Assembly (NCBI GenBank): GCA_964527735.1
Contig: CAZGPG010000018.1
Coordinates: 1-64,000, forward strand
Origin: JBEBVQ01 sp964527735
Lineage (GTDB): Bacteria; Bacteroidota; Bacteroidia; Chitinophagales; Chitinophagaceae
DNA: 64,000 nucleotides
Reading direction: 5' to 3'
Part shown: piece after piece, positions 1 through 7,897 of the stretch
Position numbering within the stretch: the first letter of the stretch is position 1
Layout of the letters: each line of letters begins with the position of its first letter
Position numbers and translations under genes: made by a program
Notes under the pieces: model-generated
What the model was told of the DNA's origin: nothing
The model's database searches: none
What the model saw: only the letters and a program-made list of their open reading frames with translations

Positions 1-1140
1 ACGTTCTTACCCGGTCAGTGTGGAAGTGCTGGCTGCTCCATCATTCACACCCGGTACGATTGCAGCGGTATGTGCCGGTAGTACCACTGTGTTATTACCT
101 TATACAAATGCAGGCGGAGGTGTGAACGAATACCGTATTACCTGGGACGCGGGCGCAACTGGTTTTGTAAATGTACCGAATACGTCATTGCCGTCCAGCC
201 CGGTGAACATTACTATTCCCGGTACTGCTACCCCTGGTACCTATACGGCTACATTAACGGTAGGCAACAGTACTACGAATTGTGAACGTTCTTACCCGGT
301 CAGCGTGGAAGTGCTGGCAGCTCCGTCACTCACACCCGGTGCGATTGCAGCGGTATGCGCCGGCAGCACGAGTGTATCATTACCTTATACAGGTGCAGCC
401 GGAGGTGTGAACCAATACCGCATCACCTGGGATGCAGGTGCGACTGGTTTTGCCAATGTGCCGAATACGTCATTGCCGTCCAGTCCTGTGAACATTACTA
501 TTCCCGGTACTGCTACCCCCGGTACCTATACGGCTGCATTAACGGTACGCAACAGTACTACGAATTGTGAACGTTCTTACCCGATCAGTGTGGAAGTGCT
601 GGCTGCTCCATCATTCACACCCGGTACGATTGCAGCGGTATGTGCCGGTAGTACCACTGTGTTATTACCTTATACAAATGCAGGCGGAGGTGTGAACGAA
701 TACCGTATTACCTGGGACGCGGGCGCAACTGGTTTTGTAAATGTACCGAATACGTCATTGCCGTCCAGTCCTGTGAACATTGCCATTCCGGGCAATGCTA
801 CTCCTGGTACCTATACGGCTACATTAACGGTACGCAACAGTACTACGAATTGTGAACGTTCTTACCCGGTCAGTGTGGAAGTGCTGGCTGCTCCATCATT
901 CACACCCGGTGCGATTTCAGCGGTATGCGCCGGCAGCACGAGTGTATCATTACCTTATACAAATGCAGCCGGAGGTGTAAACGAATACCGCATCACCTGG
1001 GATGCAGGTGCAACTGGTTTTGTGCATGTGCCGAATACGTCACTGCCGTCCAGCCCTGTGAATATTACTATTCCAGGTACCGCATCAGCCGGTACCTATA
1101 CGGCTACATTAACGGTACGCAACAGTATTACGAATTGTGA
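1..1140 (+). repeat. Four tandem 285-bp coding repeats
   Basis: Units begin at 1, 286, 571 and 856, each with the same start (acgttcttac ccg). Each encodes a 95-residue Ig-like module. Units 1 and 3 resemble each other more than their neighbours, as do units 2 and 4, so the array looks like a duplicated 570-bp dimer. From 1141 the modules keep the plan but diverge. The array continues upstream of the window. Confidence 0.95.
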
Positions 1141-2998
1141 ACGTTCTTATCCGGTCAGTGTGGAAGTACTGCCACGGCCGGATATTACGCTGACGACCGC
1201 GAATCCTTCGATATGTGCGGGAGCGCCATCAGTGCCACTGGCATATACAGGAAGCGTTGCCAGTCCGAATCAGTATAGCATTGACTGGGGTACAGGCGCT
1301 GCTACAGCAGGATTTTCAAACGTGGTAAATGCATCACTGACCTCCAGCCCCATTCAGATCACCGTCCCCGTTCCGGTTACCCCGGATGTCTATAACGGTA
1401 CGCTGACAGTGCGTAACAGTACGACCGGCTGCACGAGTACGGCGATCAATATTAGCGTGACGGCAACGGTGTCCACGAGTATCACACTGGGTAGTACGCC
1501 ATCAGTATGTTCGGGTGTTACGGCCGCATCGCATCCATATACGGCTGCGGTAGGTAGTCCGAATCAGTATAGCATTACATGGCATACGGCAGCAGCAGCG
1601 GCTGGTTTCATCAATATATCAAACGGATCCCTGCCGTCCGGCGCCATTTCACTTGCTGTGCCGCCCACTGCCGGGCCGGCTACTTACAGCGGTACGCTGT
1701 CGGTACGCAACAGTACAGCCGGTTGTCTGAGCGATACGCAAACGATCCGCGTCACAGTATTGCCATTGCCTGAAATCACATTAGGTACTACGCCTGAAGC
1801 TTGCACGGGAGACGATAGCGTATTGCTTATCTATACCGGTACAACAGTTTCGCCAGACCATTACAGCATTACCTGGAATGCGGCTGCACAAACCGCAGGC
1901 CTGGTAAATGTTTCCAATGCCCTGCTGCACGCTGGTGGTATCGGGATATTGTTGCCGCCGGCATTCCCCGCCGGCACTTACTCCGGCGACCTGGTGGTCT
2001 TGAATGCTACTTGTCAGAGTCTGCCTGTCCCGTTCAGTATCATCGTGCATGAAACACCATCGGCTACGATCACCGCCACTGGTCCGGTCGATATCTGCCG
2101 GGGCGACAGTGTAATACTGGACGGAACCTCGCCGCTTGCCGGTGTGAGCTACGAGTGGTGGAACGGGAGCATCAGTACCGGTGCTGCCGGTGCTGCTTAT
2201 ACGGCTGATACGACCGGGGATTATACGGTCGTAGTGACGAACTTCCATTGCAAGGATACGGCAACTGCAGTGTCTGTAACATGGTATGCACCGCCGGTAA
2301 TAAGTATTGATCAGGCAGATACGGCCTTCTGTGCGGGTGGCTGGGTGATGCTTAACGCAGTAAGCCCCGACACCGGTCTGTCCTACCGCTGGAAGGATGG
2401 CGGCGCCGATATTCCAACGGCCCGTGCCAGCTTCTACGAAGCATCGTTTACAGGCAGCTATACCGTAGTGGCAAGCCGCAATCATGTAAACAGTTGCCGC
2501 GACAGCTCCATTGCTGTAGAAGTAATCGTGTACCCGCTGCCACAGCCATCGCTGAACAGGAACGGAGATACCTTTTCCACAGAAGGAGGCTATGCACAAT
2601 ACCAGTGGCGTAGGAATACCCAGGCCATTCCCGGCGCAACAGACAGTTCCTATAAGGCAGCAGAGCCGGGCGCCTATTCGGTGCTGGTAACCGACAGCAA
2701 TGGTTGCATCGCCATTTCTCCGACCTATAACCTTAACCAGACCAGTAGTGTAGCGCCGGTCGCTGCATCGTGGGATGTACGGATATATCCGAATCCATCG
2801 GCAGGCATCGTGCGGATAGAATCGCCGGTTCGCGTGCATGTGACCGTAAACAGCATTGACGGCAAATTGCTGCTGCGTCGTACGGATGCGCAGGAGATAG
2901 ATCTGGGCTCGTTTGCGGATGGTATTTATCTGTTACGGATATATACAACGGAAGGAATGCTGCTGAAAAATGAGCGGGTAGTAAAGTCACAGTGGTAG
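2..2998 (+). CDS. Giant Ig-like repeat surface protein, T9SS type A (5' end outside window)
   Basis: This is the C-terminal part of a large secreted protein; the frame is open to the window edge, so the true start lies upstream. The visible part holds seven modules of about 95 residues with one plan (CAGST/CSG, PYT, NEYRITWDAGA, SLPSSPVNI, GTYTATLTVRNSTTNC). The first four are near identical and the next three divergent. Three further Ig/PKD-like modules follow, with conserved CxGD and YxWxxG motifs. The last 75 or so residues are a T9SS type A sorting domain (IYPNPSAGIV, then SIDGKLLLR, then FADGIYLLRI). T9SS cargo of this type crosses the outer membrane and is usually anchored at the surface. 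An adhesin role is inference. The next gene is 250 bp away. Confidence 0.9.
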   Translation, partial: RSYPVSVEVLAAPSFTPGTIAAVCAGSTTVLLPYTNAGGGVNEYRITWDAGATGFVNVPNTSLPSSPVNITIPGTATPGTYTATLTVGNSTTNCERSYPVSVEVLAAPSLTPGAIAAVCAGSTSVSLPYTGAAGGVNQYRITWDAGATGFANVPNTSLPSSPVNITIPGTATPGTYTAALTVRNSTTNCERSYPISVEVLAAPSFTPGTIAAVCAGSTTVLLPYTNAGGGVNEYRITWDAGATGFVNVPNTSLPSSPVNIAIPGNATPGTYTATLTVRNSTTNCERSYPVSVEVLAAPSFTPGAISAVCAGSTSVSLPYTNAAGGVNEYRITWDAGATGFVHVPNTSLPSSPVNITIPGTASAGTYTATLTVRNSITNCERSYPVSVEVLPRPDITLTTANPSICAGAPSVPLAYTGSVASPNQYSIDWGTGAATAGFSNVVNASLTSSPIQITVPVPVTPDVYNGTLTVRNSTTGCTSTAINISVTATVSTSITLGSTPSVCSGVTAASHPYTAAVGSPNQYSITWHTAAAAAGFINISNGSLPSGAISLAVPPTAGPATYSGTLSVRNSTAGCLSDTQTIRVTVLPLPEITLGTTPEACTGDDSVLLIYTGTTVSPDHYSITWNAAAQTAGLVNVSNALLHAGGIGILLPPAFPAGTYSGDLVVLNATCQSLPVPFSIIVHETPSATITATGPVDICRGDSVILDGTSPLAGVSYEWWNGSISTGAAGAAYTADTTGDYTVVVTNFHCKDTATAVSVTWYAPPVISIDQADTAFCAGGWVMLNAVSPDTGLSYRWKDGGADIPTARASFYEASFTGSYTVVASRNHVNSCRDSSIAVEVIVYPLPQPSLNRNGDTFSTEGGYAQYQWRRNTQAIPGATDSSYKAAEPGAYSVLVTDSNGCIAISPTYNLNQTSSVAPVAASWDVRIYPNPSAGIVRIESPVRVHVTVNSIDGKLLLRRTDAQEIDLGSFADGIYLLRIYTTEGMLLKNERVVKSQW

Positions 2999-3002
2999 CA
3001 AT

Positions 3003-3178
3003 TTAATTAGCCGATGTGATAATTAGTTGATGCGCTGATTGTTGCTCGTGGTAGACATGTGCTAATCAGCGCATCGGCTAATTAAAACGCGATTTAGTTA
3101 GGAGGTGTGATCATGCGCTCATTATTCTTCACGACAAACATAGGCTAATCAGCACATCAGCTAATTGGCTAATTAAAT
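3003..3178. repeat. Intergenic inverted repeat cluster (GCTAATCAGCGCATCGGCTAATT type)
   Basis: The right arm at 3064-3085 is the reverse complement of the left arm, which is split into 3003-3016 and 3029-3040 by a 12-bp insertion. A third degenerate copy lies at 3143-3178 in the same orientation as the right arm. It could fold into a long stem after the upstream gene. The third copy overlaps the -33 region of the promoter proposed for dcd. Confidence 0.75.
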
Positions 3179-3194
3179 TGATGATTTATATTTG
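3165..3194 (+). promoter_or_regulatory. Candidate Bacteroidota promoter for dcd
   Basis: TTGG at 3165-3168 is followed after 18 bp by TATATTTG at 3187-3194, a full match to the TAnnTTTG -7 consensus of Bacteroidota. The predicted transcript start is near 3200, about 50 bp before the dcd ATG. The -33 box lies inside the intergenic repeat. Confidence 0.6.
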
Positions 3195-3250
3195 CGCCAA
3201 AGAGGTAATATCCGCATATTTGCAGATACCTGTAAATGATATAATATCAC

Positions 3251-3787
3251 ATGATCCTTTCCGACAAACGTATACTCGAAGAAATCGAAAGCGGCAATAT
3301 TGTAATCGAACCTTTCGATCAGAAATACCTCGGTACCAATTCCTACGATGTGCACCTGGGGAAATACCTCGCAACTTATAAAGATAAGGAGCTGGATGCC
3401 CGGTTGCATAATAAGATTGAACATTTTGAGATACCGGAAGCAGGCATTCTGCTGCAGCCTGGTACCTTGTACCTCGGCGTAACGCAGGAGTATACGGAAA
3501 CACATGCCCATGTGCCTTTTCTCGAAGGAAAATCTTCTACCGGCCGTCTCGGTATTGATATCCACGCCACGGCGGGCAAAGGTGATGTAGGCTTCTGCAA
3601 TACCTGGACACTCGAAATATCCTGTGTGCACCCGGTGCGTATCTACGCCGGTATGCCGATCGGGCAGCTGATCTATTTCCCGGTTGATGGCGAGATCATC
3701 AACAAATACAACACTAAGAAAAATGCGAAATATACCGACCGTACCGTACGGCCTGTAGAAAGCATGATGTGGAAGAATGAGTTTTAA
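3251..3787 (+). CDS. dcd: dCTP deaminase
   Basis: Deaminates dCTP to dUTP in the cytoplasm, feeding dUMP for thymidylate synthesis. The protein has 178 residues, close to the family length. The signature GKSSTGRLG at residues 93-101 holds the conserved Ser and Arg, and the catalytic Glu is E122 in TWTLEIS. The C-terminal part IYAGMPIGQLIYF is typical of the trimeric dCTP deaminase/dUTPase fold. It ends in a family-like tail (KYTDRTVRPVESMMW). Many family members read DPGF where this one reads GDVGF. A bifunctional deaminase/dUTPase cannot be excluded from sequence alone. The gene has its own promoter match and converges on the Bat operon across a long inverted repeat. Confidence 0.93.
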   Translation: MILSDKRILEEIESGNIVIEPFDQKYLGTNSYDVHLGKYLATYKDKELDARLHNKIEHFEIPEAGILLQPGTLYLGVTQEYTETHAHVPFLEGKSSTGRLGIDIHATAGKGDVGFCNTWTLEISCVHPVRIYAGMPIGQLIYFPVDGEIINKYNTKKNAKYTDRTVRPVESMMWKNEF

Positions 3788-3794
3788 TAATAGT

Positions 3795-3878
3795 CTGAAT
3801 CACGGATTTGTCTGGATTCCACGAATGGCATGGATTTTAGTCCGTGGAATCCCTTAATCCGTCTAATCCGTGATTCAG
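3795..3878. terminator. Long nested inverted repeat between dcd and batA
   Basis: Outer arms CTGAATCACGGATT (3795-3808) and AATCCGTGATTCAG (3865-3878) are perfect complements. Inner arms GGATTCCACG (3814-3823) and CGTGGAATCC (3843-3852) pair within them. It sits between two convergent genes, so it may act as a bidirectional terminator, but there is no T-tract. It may equally be a REP-like dispersed repeat. Confidence 0.6.
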
Positions 3879-3901
3879 ATGTATGGTATTTTGTCGTCCG
3901 C

Positions 3902-4915
3902 TTACGTTACCGAACGGAACACCGTATACCGCAGCAGCATTTCCAGCGCGAGGCAGATGATCGCAATCAGTGCAAAAGGGAAAAACAACTCGGCGTAATA
4001 CTTGTACGAGCTGATCTCAATCTTCGTTTTTTCGAGCTTGTCGATTTCTTTATAGATAGCCGTGAGCGAGGTATTGCTGGTAGCGCGGAAGTAGCGTCCG
4101 CCGGTTTCCACAGCGATTTTTTTCAGCAGCGGCTCGTCAATTTCCACTTTCATCATCTGCCGTACTGTGCCCTGGGGCGTGGGGATAGGCATCGGTGCTT
4201 CGCCCATAGATCCCAGCCCGATGGTGTAAACGCGTATTTTGAATGCCTTGGCAATTTCGAGCGCTGTTTCCGGTCCGATCTTGCCGATATTGTTAACGCC
4301 ATCGGTGAGCAGGATGATCACTTTGCTTTTGCCGTTGGTCTTCCGGATGCGGTCTACGGCAGTAGCCAATCCGTCGCCGATAGCCGTGCCATCTACCAGT
4401 ATGCCGCTTTGTACTTTGCTGATCTGTTCTTTCAGTACACGGTGATCTATCGTTATGGGGCATTGGGTAAAGCTTTCGCCGGCAAACACCACCAGTCCGA
4501 TGCGGTCTGTGGGGCGCTGGTCTATAAACTCCAGCGCCACTTTTTTGGCGGCATCAATCCGGTTGGGTCGGAGGTCTTCGGCCAGCATACTGCCGGATAC
4601 GTCAAGAGATAGCATGATGTCGATACCTTCGCTGTTGATGGATTCGGAGGTATTGCTCGACTGCGGGCGGGCCAGTGCGATCGTCAGGGCAACCAGTGTA
4701 ATGATCCGCAGTATAAACAGCAAGGGGCGAAACCGTACCTTCCACGAAGGTTTTATATTTTGCAGCCCGCTGAGTGTGGTGAGCCTGATGGCGGGTGCGT
4801 CTTTCTTTTTACAGCGCCACTGCCACCAGATCATTACGGGTACCAGCAGCAGCAAGGCAAAAAACCAGGGGTGGGCGAAGCTTATATGTGTCCAGTCTGA
4901 AAATGCCTTGATCAT
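3902..4915 (-). CDS. batA: BatA-like von Willebrand A domain membrane protein
   Basis: Inner-membrane protein of the Bacteroidota Bat (aerotolerance) family, 337 residues. Two N-terminal membrane segments (about 16-32 and 63-82) precede a VWA domain with the metal-binding MIDAS motif DVSGSM (D105, S107, S109), a conserved Thr in VDGTAIGD and Asp in LLTDGVNN. A C-terminal membrane segment lies at about 307-330. Its start overlaps the end of the upstream gene by 4 bp (ATGA), which suggests translational coupling. Bat proteins act with MoxR AAA ATPases, probably in envelope protein maturation; the exact role is unsettled. BatB, BatC and MoxR, the usual neighbours, are absent here: dcd follows directly. 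Confidence 0.88.
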   Translation of the reverse strand: MIKAFSDWTHISFAHPWFFALLLLVPVMIWWQWRCKKKDAPAIRLTTLSGLQNIKPSWKVRFRPLLFILRIITLVALTIALARPQSSNTSESINSEGIDIMLSLDVSGSMLAEDLRPNRIDAAKKVALEFIDQRPTDRIGLVVFAGESFTQCPITIDHRVLKEQISKVQSGILVDGTAIGDGLATAVDRIRKTNGKSKVIILLTDGVNNIGKIGPETALEIAKAFKIRVYTIGLGSMGEAPMPIPTPQGTVRQMMKVEIDEPLLKKIAVETGGRYFRATSNTSLTAIYKEIDKLEKTKIEISSYKYYAELFFPFALIAIICLALEMLLRYTVFRSVT

Positions 4916-5871
4916 TGTTTGTTTTTTACATCGGGGATTTCCGGGAGCGTGACTGTAATGAATTTCCGGGTGGCGTCCATAGCAGCGGCATGTTCATGAG
5001 GTAATGGCTGCGCTTTGGCAAATTTTGCCAGATCTGCCGTACGTAATATCTGCTCGAGCAGATACAGATGCGTCCGCATATCCGTATGTATGCGGGCTTT
5101 ATCCAGTATTTCATCCGTGGTCAGCTCCATCGCTGGTGTGCGAAAGCGTTCTTCAATATAATTGCGGAGCACGTCTGTAAGCGCTACATAATAGGCTTTC
5201 ACCTGATTGCCTTGCCATAATTGCTGTTGCTCCAGCTCCTGCAACAGCCGGAAATATTTTTGCTGCATAGTTTCCGGCGGAAGCGATGGCCCGGGTACCG
5301 GCGCCGGTCTTTTCTTCCGTCGGGCAAGCAGGTAAATGATCAGCGCAATAGCAGCCAGCAGCGCAGCGCCGCCGGCAATCCAGCCTATATGATCCAGCCA
5401 GGAGGCCTCTACGTAGATGATCTCTTTAATGCCTTTGTATCCCTGGGTGGTATCAACAGGCACGGTTTCCAGCAATAGCTCATGAGGCTCTGTGCGGATG
5501 ATATAAGGTGTGTCTTTGCCTGCGGGGATAATGGTAAAGCTGAAAGGGGGAATGACGAAGCTACCCGAGTCGAAGCCGGTAACCTGCAATTGCTGTTTAT
5601 AAGTGACGATATCTCCCTGGCGAAGGGTATCTATAAGGCTTTTGGCCACTACCTCCAGAGAGTTGAAGGTATCGGGAATAACACTCCATTCCACCCGGCT
5701 CCGGGCACTGTTGTGCTGTAATTCGATAAAGACCCTGGCACGTTCACCTATAACGATGCGTCCGGCATCTACATGCGCACTTACGGTCGCATCCTGCTGT
5801 GCCCGGGCCGGTTGGCCGGCCAGGCATATACACGCTAAAAGGATATAGACGACTTTCTGCATTCCGGGCAT
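4912..5871 (-). CDS. BatD-like protein with periplasmic beta domain
   Basis: 319 residues. A signal peptide (ILLACICLAGQPARAQ) is followed by a beta-rich extracytoplasmic region (about 25-165), one membrane segment (about 160-187, IGWIAGGAALLAAIALIIYLLARRKKR) and a cytoplasmic alpha-helical domain with YYVALTDVLRNYIEERF and MELTTDEIL. This arrangement matches the BatD/DUF4381-like partner that usually lies between the DUF58 and batA genes. ATG at 5871 is used; ATG at 5862 (MQKVV) is an equally possible start and gives a neater signal peptide. It is the middle gene of DUF58 - this gene - batA, but 247 bp containing a palindromic repeat separate it from the DUF58 gene. The function is inferred from position and layout. 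Confidence 0.75.
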   Translation of the reverse strand: MPGMQKVVYILLACICLAGQPARAQQDATVSAHVDAGRIVIGERARVFIELQHNSARSRVEWSVIPDTFNSLEVVAKSLIDTLRQGDIVTYKQQLQVTGFDSGSFVIPPFSFTIIPAGKDTPYIIRTEPHELLLETVPVDTTQGYKGIKEIIYVEASWLDHIGWIAGGAALLAAIALIIYLLARRKKRPAPVPGPSLPPETMQQKYFRLLQELEQQQLWQGNQVKAYYVALTDVLRNYIEERFRTPAMELTTDEILDKARIHTDMRTHLYLLEQILRTADLAKFAKAQPLPHEHAAAMDATRKFITVTLPEIPDVKNKQ

Positions 5872-5938
5872 TTTAGGAGCCTGTTTTAAATAGTTTTTAA
5901 TAGCTGTTTATAGCATAGAATAATAACAATTTATGGGC

Positions 5939-6054
5939 ACACATCCCACTCCATCTCCCTTCAAAGGGAGACGATCGCTCCGTTGTGCTTACCGTGCTTC
6001 TGTGCCGGAAACGATGTGACCGTCCCCCTTTGAAGGGGGAGTGAGGGGGATGTT
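5939..6054. repeat. 116-bp palindromic dispersed repeat, copy 1
   Basis: The arms ACATCCCACTCCATCTCCCT... and ...GGGGGAGTGAGGGGGATGT form an imperfect palindrome of about 32 bp per arm around a central block (TTGTGCTTACCGTGCTT). A second copy with the same design is at 63698-63813. It lies inside the Bat operon between the DUF58 and BatD-like genes. Confidence 0.85.
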
Positions 6055-6118
6055 GTATTTTCTGTACCGGATACATTTTTTTCCTGGTATTTGTAATGTT
6101 TAAACAGATTTTATGCTG

Positions 6119-6985
6119 TTATCGGCCTTTAAAAAATCCCTGCAATATTTTTACATAATCTTCGTCCGTGCGTACGCTCATCAGCGACGCCCCGCTCTTG
6201 CGGAAGGTCTGCCGGCAATATTGCTGATGCCGGTCGAAGTTATGCGCATACTGGTTGCGCGCGGATGTGTTGCCGGTGTCCAGCCAGCGAAGCTGCCCGG
6301 TTTCTGCATCCATAACGTGTATCAACCCGGCCCGGGGCAGCTCGCGGTCATGCCGGTCATACACCTGTATCCCCACGAGGTCATGTCTGCGGGCGGCCAG
6401 CTGCAGGGCGGCATCGTACGGTTCGCTGATAAAATCGCTCAGCACAAAGCAAATGGTTCTTTTTTTCAGCGCGTTGGTCAGGTATTCCATGGCTGTGTGT
6501 ATCCTGGTGCCGCCTGAATGTTCCGGTTTCAGCGCAATCAGCTCCCTGATGATACGGAGTATGTGGCTGCGCCCTTTTTTGGGTGGAATAAATTTTTCCA
6601 CCTGGTCGCTGAAGAAGATCACCCCTACCTTATCATTGTTGGTAACGGCGGAAAAAGACAGAACGGCGCCGATTTCCGTGATCAGCTCCCTTTTCAGCCG
6701 GCCGTGCATACCAAACAGCGAGCTGCTGCTTACATCTATCAGCAACATCACTGTCAACTCCCGTTCTTCTTCAAAGACTTTTACAAAAGGATGAGAGAAC
6801 CGGGCGGTAACATTCCAGTCAATATTTTTCACATCATCGCCGGGCGTATATTCGCGCACTTCGCTGAAAGACATACCCCGCCCTTTGAAATGAGAATGGT
6901 ATTCACCGGCAAAAATATGATTGCTCAGGCCCTTTGTCTTTATTTCAATTCTTCTGACGCGTTTGAGTATTTCGGCTGTCGTCAT
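6119..6985 (-). CDS. DUF58 domain protein (Bat operon, VWA-like)
   Basis: 288 residues. DUF58 proteins are co-encoded with MoxR ATPases and Bat proteins. The family signature GRGMSFSEVREYTPGDDVKNIDWNV is complete near residues 36-60. A VWA-like fold follows, with LLIDVSSSSLFG in place of a canonical MIDAS (DxSxS is kept) and VLSDFI further on. The start is taken at ATG 6985 (MTTAEILKRV) because AAGGA lies just upstream. A longer frame reaches 7096 but its extra 37 residues look like non-coding read-through. Soluble, no signal peptide. No moxR gene precedes it in this window, which is unusual for this operon. Confidence 0.88.
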   Translation of the reverse strand: MTTAEILKRVRRIEIKTKGLSNHIFAGEYHSHFKGRGMSFSEVREYTPGDDVKNIDWNVTARFSHPFVKVFEEERELTVMLLIDVSSSSLFGMHGRLKRELITEIGAVLSFSAVTNNDKVGVIFFSDQVEKFIPPKKGRSHILRIIRELIALKPEHSGGTRIHTAMEYLTNALKKRTICFVLSDFISEPYDAALQLAARRHDLVGIQVYDRHDRELPRAGLIHVMDAETGQLRWLDTGNTSARNQYAHNFDRHQQYCRQTFRKSGASLMSVRTDEDYVKILQGFFKGR

Positions 6986-7103
6986 TATTCCTTCGGCATA
7001 TTCAGTTTTACAGGCTACAACGCCTCCGGTATCCGGAGGTACTAATATACGAACAGCAAATGTAACAGATAATACCCTATACCTGTCTGCCTGCAATCTT
7101 TAA

Positions 7104-7249
7104 AATTTTCTGAAAATGACGGGTAACATAATTCGCCATTATAAGAATCTGTCATTGCGGCCCTGAGCCGCAATCGTATGAAGCAACCTGATGTTTAAGA
7201 AAGGATGTGGTTAATACCGGCCGATGCCGGATCAGTCCGGCATGACAGG
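7104..7249. other. Intergenic region with small palindromes
   Basis: No gene is seen. It holds hairpins GCGG/CCGC (near 7157-7174) and CCGGCATCGGCC/CCGGCATGACAG-type repeats (near 7218-7243) of the kind scattered in Bacteroidota intergenic DNA. It separates the DUF58 gene from the two-component pair; both are on the minus strand. Confidence 0.5.
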
Positions 7250-7897
7250 CTACGCAGGATCCACCAGTCCCAGTGTCAGCGCTTTTTTAACGAGCGTGGC
7301 TGTATTGTTCGCATCCAGCTTCAGCAGCATATTGAGCCTATAATTATTTACCGTATTCACACTGAGGAACAGCTTGTCGGCAATCTCTTCACTGGTCAGT
7401 CCGTTTACGATACAGGAGAGTATTTCTTTCTCCCGAAGGGAAATAGAAGATTTCAGCCCGGCCTCTCTTTTCATTTTTACGGTGAGCCGCTGCAGCTTTT
7501 CTTTCATGGAAGGCTCAACGAACTCTCCGCCTTCATATACGGTTTGTATGGCGGAGATGAGTATTTCTTCTTCCGTGTTTTTCAGGAGATATCCGCGGAC
7601 CCCGTGCCGCAGCATATTGTTCAGGTACAGCGTGCTTTCAAAATTCGTTAGCACCAGTATTTTCAGCGCCGGGTATTTTTTCAGCAAGACCGGCGCCAGC
7701 TCATCGCCGGTCTGACCAGGCATCTGTATGTCGAGCAGTAAAATATCCGGTATTACGCTTTCTTTCAGGCCCTCGAGCAATTCTGCCCCGTTTGCGTATC
7801 TGCCCGCCAGTTCAAGATGGGGATAATGCGACAGCATGTTTTCCAGTCCTTTGATGATCATCGGGTGATCATCTGCAATAGCTATCCTGATGTTCAT
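7250..7897 (-). CDS. NarL/FixJ-family response regulator (pair 1)
   Basis: 215 residues. The receiver domain (1-120) has the acidic pair D9/D10, the phosphoacceptor D56 (ILLLDIQMPG), Thr in ILVLTN and Lys in YLLKN. The C-terminal LuxR-type helix-turn-helix (about 148-210) has LREKEILSCIVNGLTSEEIADKLFLS and TVNNYRLNMLLKL. It is a DNA-binding transcription regulator. It overlaps the upstream kinase gene by 4 bp (ATGA), so the two are translationally coupled and surely cognate. Two paralogous pairs occur at 36.8 kb and 57.1 kb. Its targets are not visible; the nearest candidate is the divergent SBBP surface protein gene beyond the kinase. Confidence 0.93.
   Translation of the reverse strand: MNIRIAIADDHPMIIKGLENMLSHYPHLELAGRYANGAELLEGLKESVIPDILLLDIQMPGQTGDELAPVLLKKYPALKILVLTNFESTLYLNNMLRHGVRGYLLKNTEEEILISAIQTVYEGGEFVEPSMKEKLQRLTVKMKREAGLKSSISLREKEILSCIVNGLTSEEIADKLFLSVNTVNNYRLNMLLKLDANNTATLVKKALTLGLVDPA

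Noticed and set aside
1781..2839. 352-residue open frame on the minus strand opposite the giant repeat protein
   Set aside because: Composition is Cys/Arg/His-rich with no domain; it is a shadow of the GC-rich repeat gene, which has clear motifs in its own frame.
3830..4612. 260-residue plus-strand open frame opposite batA
   Set aside because: No recognisable motif; batA on the other strand has a full VWA domain and membrane segments.
6986..7096. 37-residue N-terminal extension of the DUF58 protein
   Set aside because: The internal ATG at 6985 has AAGGA upstream and family members start near there; the extension has no family similarity.
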